Shown here in pieces: positions 7,836 through 11,649 of a DNA stretch of 11,649 nt. The stretch comes from Adhaeribacter sp. (GTDB lineage Bacteria; Bacteroidota; Bacteroidia; Cytophagales; Hymenobacteraceae), in assembly GCA_028288395.1 (NCBI GenBank), contig JAQBNV010000439.1, positions 1-11,649 of the forward strand, read 5' to 3'. The notes under the pieces are model-generated. The model saw only the letters and a list, made by a program, of their open reading frames with translations, searched no databases and was not told where the DNA came from. The stretch's first letter is position 1. Each line of letters opens with the position of its first letter. The position numbers were made by a program, and so were the translations under genes.

Positions 7836-8954
7836 ATGATACAAACTACAAAGGCCGGAACCGATAACCGGATTCTGCAAGCCGATATGGTAGCCATTTA
7901 CGAAAAGCTATCAGGCCCGGAGAAAGATAAACTGCGGGGTTCCACCATCCTATTAACGGGCTGCGGCGGTTTTCTGGGTTATTATTTTATGCATTTCTTT
8001 TCGCACTTTGCCGCAGAATTACAGATTAAACAAATTATTGCCCTCGAGAACTTCCTGACTGGTACCAAAGACTGGTTAGATCAACTTGTCGACAGCAACC
8101 CGGAGCTGATAAAACTGCACGAGTTTAACGTGATTACCGATTCCGTAGAAGCTATTCCGGGAGCTGCCGAAGCCGATATTGTTATTCACATGGCTTCTAT
8201 TGCCTCGCCCACATTCTACCGTATTTACCCCATCGAAACCGTAGATGCCAATATTACCGGCCTGCGCCGCCTGCTCGATTTCTACGCCGGCAAAAGCCTG
8301 AGAGGCTTTCTGTTCTTTTCGAGCAGCGAAATTTACGGCGATCCGTTTCCGGAGTTTATTCCTACCAAAGAAGATTACCGCGGCAACGTGGCCACTATTG
8401 GTCCGCGGGCTTGCTACGACGAAGCCAAAAGATTTGGCGAAACCCTGTGCTACTTATTTGCGCAAAAGTACAACATGCCCATTGGCATTGCCCGGCCTTT
8501 CAACAACTACGGTCCTGGCATGAATATAAACGACAAACGCCTGCCAGCCGATTTTGCCAAAGCGGTAATTGAAGGCCGTGACCTCGAAATATTATCGGAT
8601 GGTACGCCTACCCGTACGTTCTGCTATATTTCTGATGCCGTAAACGGCTACCTGAAAGTATTGCTTCACGGCCAGTTTGATGTATTTAACATCGGCATGG
8701 ACAATCCGGAACTGTCGGTACGCGATTTTGCCGAAATATTTAACCGCAACGGTAAAGAAATCTTTGATTACCAGGGCCAGATTTCCTTTAGCCAATCGGC
8801 CGACAAAGAATATTTAACTGATAACCCGAACCGCCGTTGCCCCGATATTAGCAAGGCCAGGGAAATATTACAGTACAATCCTATAGTTCTGGTAGAAGAA
8901 GGCATTAAGCGTTATTTAGAGTTTCTGCACATTAACAACGGTAAATTAGTATGA
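7836..8954 (+). CDS. NAD-dependent epimerase/dehydratase, UDP-glucuronate decarboxylase-like
   Basis: This 372-residue protein is an extended short-chain dehydrogenase. The NAD-binding motif TGCGGFLG is at residues 41-48, after an unusual N-terminal extension of about 35 residues. FFSSSEIYG supplies the active-site serine region, and the catalytic YxxxK is Y194-K198 (YDEAK). RPFNNYGPGM and RTFCYISDAVNGY are close to the matching blocks in UDP-glucuronate decarboxylase (UDP-xylose synthase). I therefore infer oxidation at C4 of a nucleotide sugar, possibly with decarboxylation of UDP-glucuronate to a UDP-pentose or 4-keto-pentose. The four-base ATGA overlap with the next gene, a UDP-glucose dehydrogenase that would make UDP-glucuronate, supports this. 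The glycine motif differs from the usual GGAGFIG, so another substrate is possible. It starts 129 bases after the interrupted oxidoreductase. Confidence 0.88.
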   Translation: MIQTTKAGTDNRILQADMVAIYEKLSGPEKDKLRGSTILLTGCGGFLGYYFMHFFSHFAAELQIKQIIALENFLTGTKDWLDQLVDSNPELIKLHEFNVITDSVEAIPGAAEADIVIHMASIASPTFYRIYPIETVDANITGLRRLLDFYAGKSLRGFLFFSSSEIYGDPFPEFIPTKEDYRGNVATIGPRACYDEAKRFGETLCYLFAQKYNMPIGIARPFNNYGPGMNINDKRLPADFAKAVIEGRDLEILSDGTPTRTFCYISDAVNGYLKVLLHGQFDVFNIGMDNPELSVRDFAEIFNRNGKEIFDYQGQISFSQSADKEYLTDNPNRRCPDISKAREILQYNPIVLVEEGIKRYLEFLHINNGKLV

Positions 8955-10240
8955 TCACGGTATTAGGATTAGGATTTGTAGGCTTAACGACGGCCTTAGG
9001 CTTCAGTAAAAAAGGCTTCAAAGTTTATGGTATTGATGTAAATCAGGAGCGGGTTAACAGCATTAAAAAATACGAAGTTCCGTTTTACGAGCCGCATCTG
9101 GATGAGGTGCTGCGCGAAGAACTGGGCCATAACTTTATTGTTGATACATCGCTCGCCGATGCCGTTAACGATAGTAAAGCCATTATTATCTGCGTGGGTA
9201 CACCGGGTAACCCCGATGGCAGCGCCAACCTAACGTATTTATTAGATGCCGTCAAAAGCATTTTTGAAGTAAGCCAGGGCGATTTCAAGGTAATTGTTAC
9301 CAAATCTACGGTGCCGCCTTCTACGGTAACTAAAAAAGTAAAACCTTACGTCGACGCGTTAAACAGCCAGTACAATAAGCCCATTGGGCTGGCCTCTAAC
9401 CCGGAGTTTTTGCGCGAAGGCTACGCCTGGGACGATTTTATGAACCCGGACCGCGTAGTGATTGGGGTAGAAGATGATCGTTCGAAAGAAATCCTGAACC
9501 AGCTTTACCTGCCCTTTAATGCCCCGGTACACTACGTAACTTACAACTCGGCCGAGTTTATCAAATATCTTTCGAATACCTTGTTGTCTACGCTCATCAG
9601 CTTCTCGAACGAGATGGCCATGATTGCCGAACATATTGGTAACATAGATGTGCCGGGCGCTTTTAAAATATTGCACCAGGACAAACGCTGGAGCGGACAG
9701 CCGGCCGCCATGGCCAGTTACGTTTACCCGGGCTGCGGCTACGGCGGTTACTGCCTGCCCAAAGATACCGCCGCCCTGAGCAGCATTGCCCAGGAAAATG
9801 GATTTATGCCAAAAATTCTGGAAGGAAACCTGCAGATAAACGAAGAGATAAAAGACTTTGTGGCCGATAAAATTGCTGCTGCCGTTCCAACCACGAGTAA
9901 AATTGGCATATTGGGCTTATCGTTTAAAAGCGGTTCCGACGATGTGCGCCTGAGCCCCAGCAAGTTTATCATCGAAAAATTACTCGCCAAAGGCTATACT
10001 GATATTCTGGCTTATGACCCTATGGCCAACGAGGTATTTGCGAAAGAATACGGTTTACCTATTACCTATATCGATACCCTGGCCGAACTGGTGGCGCAAG
10101 CCGATGAACTGGTTTTATTAACCAATTGGGCGGAATTTAAACAAAACAAAGCTTTGATTACGAGCAAACGCTTATTTGATTTTCGTTATGCATTCGCCGA
10201 ATTGCCCAGTGCCCAGGTGGCCCATACTTTAACTGCTTAA
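8951..10240 (+). CDS. ugd: UDP-glucose 6-dehydrogenase (UDP-glucose/GDP-mannose dehydrogenase family)
   Basis: This 429-residue enzyme oxidises a nucleotide hexose twice with NAD+, most likely UDP-glucose to UDP-glucuronate. The N-terminal Rossmann domain starts at once with VLGLGFVGL. Catalytic elements are all present: the threonine in KSTVPP, the glutamate in NPEFLREG, lysine and asparagine in EFIKYLSNT, and the nucleophilic cysteine C268 in GYGGYCLPKD, with the partner aspartate four residues on. The GYGGYCLPKDT form is that of the Streptococcus and E. coli UDP-glucose enzymes rather than the GDP-mannose type, which favours UDP-glucose. The C-terminal domain has ILGLSFKSGSDDVRLSPS. The start codon overlaps the preceding stop (ATGA), so translation of the two is probably coupled. 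A strong terminator begins 13 bases after the stop, ending the operon. Confidence 0.92.
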   Translation: MITVLGLGFVGLTTALGFSKKGFKVYGIDVNQERVNSIKKYEVPFYEPHLDEVLREELGHNFIVDTSLADAVNDSKAIIICVGTPGNPDGSANLTYLLDAVKSIFEVSQGDFKVIVTKSTVPPSTVTKKVKPYVDALNSQYNKPIGLASNPEFLREGYAWDDFMNPDRVVIGVEDDRSKEILNQLYLPFNAPVHYVTYNSAEFIKYLSNTLLSTLISFSNEMAMIAEHIGNIDVPGAFKILHQDKRWSGQPAAMASYVYPGCGYGGYCLPKDTAALSSIAQENGFMPKILEGNLQINEEIKDFVADKIAAAVPTTSKIGILGLSFKSGSDDVRLSPSKFIIEKLLAKGYTDILAYDPMANEVFAKEYGLPITYIDTLAELVAQADELVLLTNWAEFKQNKALITSKRLFDFRYAFAELPSAQVAHTLTA

Positions 10241-10252
10241 TTAGGCAATCTT

Positions 10253-10297
10253 AAAATTACCTTCCTTGTGCTGCTTGGGTGCAAGGAAGGTAATTTT
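10253..10297. terminator. Intrinsic terminator after ugd
   Basis: A perfect 16-bp inverted repeat has arms 10253-10268 and 10282-10297 around a 13-base loop. The core is ACCTTCCTTG paired with CAAGGAAGGT, flanked by AAAATT and AATTTT so that a T-run closes the rightward transcript. A-rich bases on the other side would allow leftward termination as well. It marks the end of the operon and implies that the cupin gene downstream has its own promoter, which I could not identify. Confidence 0.85.
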
Positions 10298-10379
10298 GCC
10301 GGCTTAAAAACCTTTATTTTAATTGGTTTTACTACAGGAACTTACCGGTGAAAAAGAACTTTCTCCAGCTTTAATTACT

Positions 10380-10901
10380 ATGAAAATAATAGATTCATTT
10401 TCCGGCGGCCCATTTTTATTTGAATCCCATTTTTTTGAAGATGAGCGTGGCATTTTTCTAAAGGTATTTAATACCGACAATGATTTTATGAACGCGTATG
10501 TGGTCAGACAAATCAACTACGTTACTTCCGTGGAGAAAAATACCTTACGGGGCTTGCATTACCAGCGCGGCGAACATGCCGAATCTAAAATATTCCGGGT
10601 AATAAACGGCGCAGCGCAGGTAGCTTTTGTTGATGTAAGAACCGATTCTCCTACTTACCTCCAAGCCACTACGTTGGTATTAAACAATCCGAAACAAGCC
10701 ATTGCGATACCCCGGGGATTTGCGACCGGATACTGCACCTTGGCTGATAATACGGTTATGCTTTACCTGGCCGACAATGATTATAATGTAAGCACTGAGG
10801 CTGGCCTGTTGTGGAACGATCCCAAATTAAATATTGACTGGTTAGTTGACGAACCAATTCTGTCGGGGAAAGACAAAGCCTGGCTTCCGGTTACAGATTA
10901 G
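10380..10901 (+). CDS. RmlC-like nucleotide-sugar 3,5-epimerase (cupin)
   Basis: This 173-residue protein belongs to the dTDP-4-dehydrorhamnose 3,5-epimerase family, cytoplasmic cupins that epimerise 4-keto nucleotide sugars. FEDERGIF is at 19-26. RGLHYQ at 57-62 contains the catalytic base H60, K70 and R73 match phosphate-binding positions, and Y129 corresponds to the catalytic tyrosine. WNDPKLNIDW and EPILSGKDKAW form the usual C terminus. The usual GFAHGF block is GFATGY here (113-118), so an active-site-region histidine is threonine at 116. This may mean a different or single-site epimerase. I chose the ATG at 10380; an in-frame TTG at 10323 would add 19 residues with no family match. No 4,6-dehydratase lies nearby, so the substrate is uncertain. 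A terminator separates it from ugd. Confidence 0.87.
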   Translation: MKIIDSFSGGPFLFESHFFEDERGIFLKVFNTDNDFMNAYVVRQINYVTSVEKNTLRGLHYQRGEHAESKIFRVINGAAQVAFVDVRTDSPTYLQATTLVLNNPKQAIAIPRGFATGYCTLADNTVMLYLADNDYNVSTEAGLLWNDPKLNIDWLVDEPILSGKDKAWLPVTD

Positions 10902-11137
10902 CGATTTTAAAGTCTTGATCTTTGATGTGAATATTTAAAAATATTTGCTTTTAGCCAAAAATATTTATTTTATAAATTTATTTTATAATTAAATATTTAG
11001 TTGGTTAACCTTTCTTGATCGTAGTATGAGAAGCCGTAAAATTGTATGCCTGAAAGCAGAAAAAAATAGAAGATGAAGGCGTAAACCCATTTAATTTTAA
11101 AGTTGATAAGATTTAATGTATTAATAGATAAGGAAGT
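10902..11137. other. AT-rich spacer between the cupin and membrane-protein genes
   Basis: This 236-base stretch is very AT-rich around 10930-11005, with overlapping A/T near-palindromes such as AATATTTAAAAATATT. I see no GC-rich hairpin with a T-run, no full TAnnTTTG element and no small gene. It may contain the promoter of the downstream gene. Confidence 0.5.
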
Positions 11138-11649
11138 ATGAATGAAGCGTCTATTATTACCACTTTACCTGTGACCAATTCAGGAAATAGTAGTTCTAAC
11201 AGTACGCCAGCCAAACCAATTATTTTTTCTCCGGTTAAAATATTTAAATGGCTGCTGGTTATAATCGGATTGCTTTTGGTTGCGCATGCACTAACACTTT
11301 TAATGCAGGCATTTAACCCGGAAAAAGCCCGTATGAACGAATTATTGGATATGTTTTTAAACTTCAACCACGAATCAAACTTGCCTGCTTTTTTCTCAAC
11401 CATTCAGTTGTTGTTAGCAGGGGCTGTTTTATTCCTGGTTCCGGCGTATAGAACCAGGAGATTTACTGGGTTTTCTTACCTGGGCCTGGGTTATTCCCTA
11501 CACCATCTTTATTTTAGTTGTAGCCTTATTTTTTCTAAGGTTTGTGCTCCGTTTACCCTCCATGACCACGAATTTATTTTTTATCAGGATTCATTTTTGT
11601 TGATGTTGCCCTCGGAATCGGATGTCTTGAAGGCTATTATTTTAAAATA
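11138..11649 (+). pseudogene. Putative multi-pass membrane protein gene, apparently frameshifted, cut by window end
   Basis: The frame starting at the ATG at 11138 (after AGGAAG) encodes a polar N terminus rich in Ser, Asn and Thr. It continues with a membrane segment at about 36-58 and SNLPAFFSTIQLLLAGAVLFLVP at about 80-102. Beyond about 11450 the convincing membrane-protein sequence moves to a second frame (GDLLGFLTWAWVIPYTIFI, then VVALFFLRFVLRLPS) that stops at 11601. From about 11577 it moves to a third frame (FLSGFIFVDVALGIGCLEGYYFK), open to the window end. The second shift coincides with a run of six T (11577-11582); one T fewer restores the frame. From memory, this family of unnamed membrane proteins has about 50-60 more residues between the second and third segments, so an internal deletion is also likely. 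The first frame also stays open to the end, so an intact gene is not excluded. Function unknown. Confidence 0.5.

Noticed and set aside
8592..9990. Minus-strand open frames within the decarboxylase-like and ugd genes
   Set aside because: They are shadows of strongly conserved plus-strand proteins.
10323..10379. TTG start adding 19 residues to the RmlC-like protein
   Set aside because: The extra residues do not resemble the family N terminus, while the ATG at 10380 gives the expected MKII start and length.
11113..11403. Minus-strand 96-codon open frame near the right edge
   Set aside because: The opposite strand encodes hydrophobic membrane segments with a sensible start; the minus-strand protein has no recognisable features.
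1..11649. CRISPR arrays, tRNA or rRNA genes, insertion sequences, phage or defence genes
   Set aside because: I saw no regularly spaced repeats, cloverleaf sequences, transposase motifs with terminal repeats, or defence-family proteins.

Overview
The window looks like a surface-polysaccharide (capsule, exopolysaccharide or O-antigen type) locus from a member of the Bacteroidota. The signs are AT-rich spacers, A-rich rather than Shine-Dalgarno-like start regions, sequences resembling the Bacteroidota -7 element (TAnnTTTG), and protein sequences close to what I know from Cytophagales and Hymenobacteraceae-like genomes. The genus assignment is a guess; the phylum is fairly safe.

Layout. On the minus strand (about 25-1370) is a two-gene unit: a Wza-type outer-membrane export lipoprotein followed 20 bases later by a WcaF-type hexapeptide acetyltransferase. 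A 1.33 kb AT-rich divergent spacer follows (1371-2702), with no convincing gene but with promoter-like elements facing both ways and two small inverted repeats. On the plus strand come a glucose-1-phosphate cytidylyltransferase (rfbF), a structured spacer with two hairpins, a Wzx-type flippase, a family 2 glycosyltransferase, and a DRL/SAF-domain oxidoreductase interrupted by one in-frame TAA. These are followed by an extended short-chain dehydrogenase like UDP-glucuronate decarboxylases, a UDP-glucose 6-dehydrogenase overlapping it by ATGA, a strong terminator, an RmlC-like cupin epimerase, and finally a membrane-protein gene that runs off the window and appears frameshifted.

How the genes fit together. 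RfbF would make CDP-glucose. The dehydrogenase and decarboxylase-like pair would make UDP-glucuronate and then a UDP-pentose or 4-keto-pentose. The DRL-like protein and the RmlC-like cupin probably modify a nucleotide sugar. The glycosyltransferase adds a residue, Wzx flips the lipid-linked unit, and the Wza-like protein exports polymer, with WcaF acetylating it. No polymerase (Wzy), Wzc kinase, initiating phosphoglycosyltransferase or CDP-glucose 4,6-dehydratase is visible here, so the locus or its partners must extend beyond the window.

The most notable points are the single TAA splitting an otherwise continuous DRL/SAF reading frame, the presence of such an enzyme in a sugar-nucleotide cluster, and a terminator-like hairpin ending only 11 bases before the flippase start codon. 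I did not find a clearly new defence or mobile system; the best candidate for undescribed biology is the DRL-centred sugar pathway.
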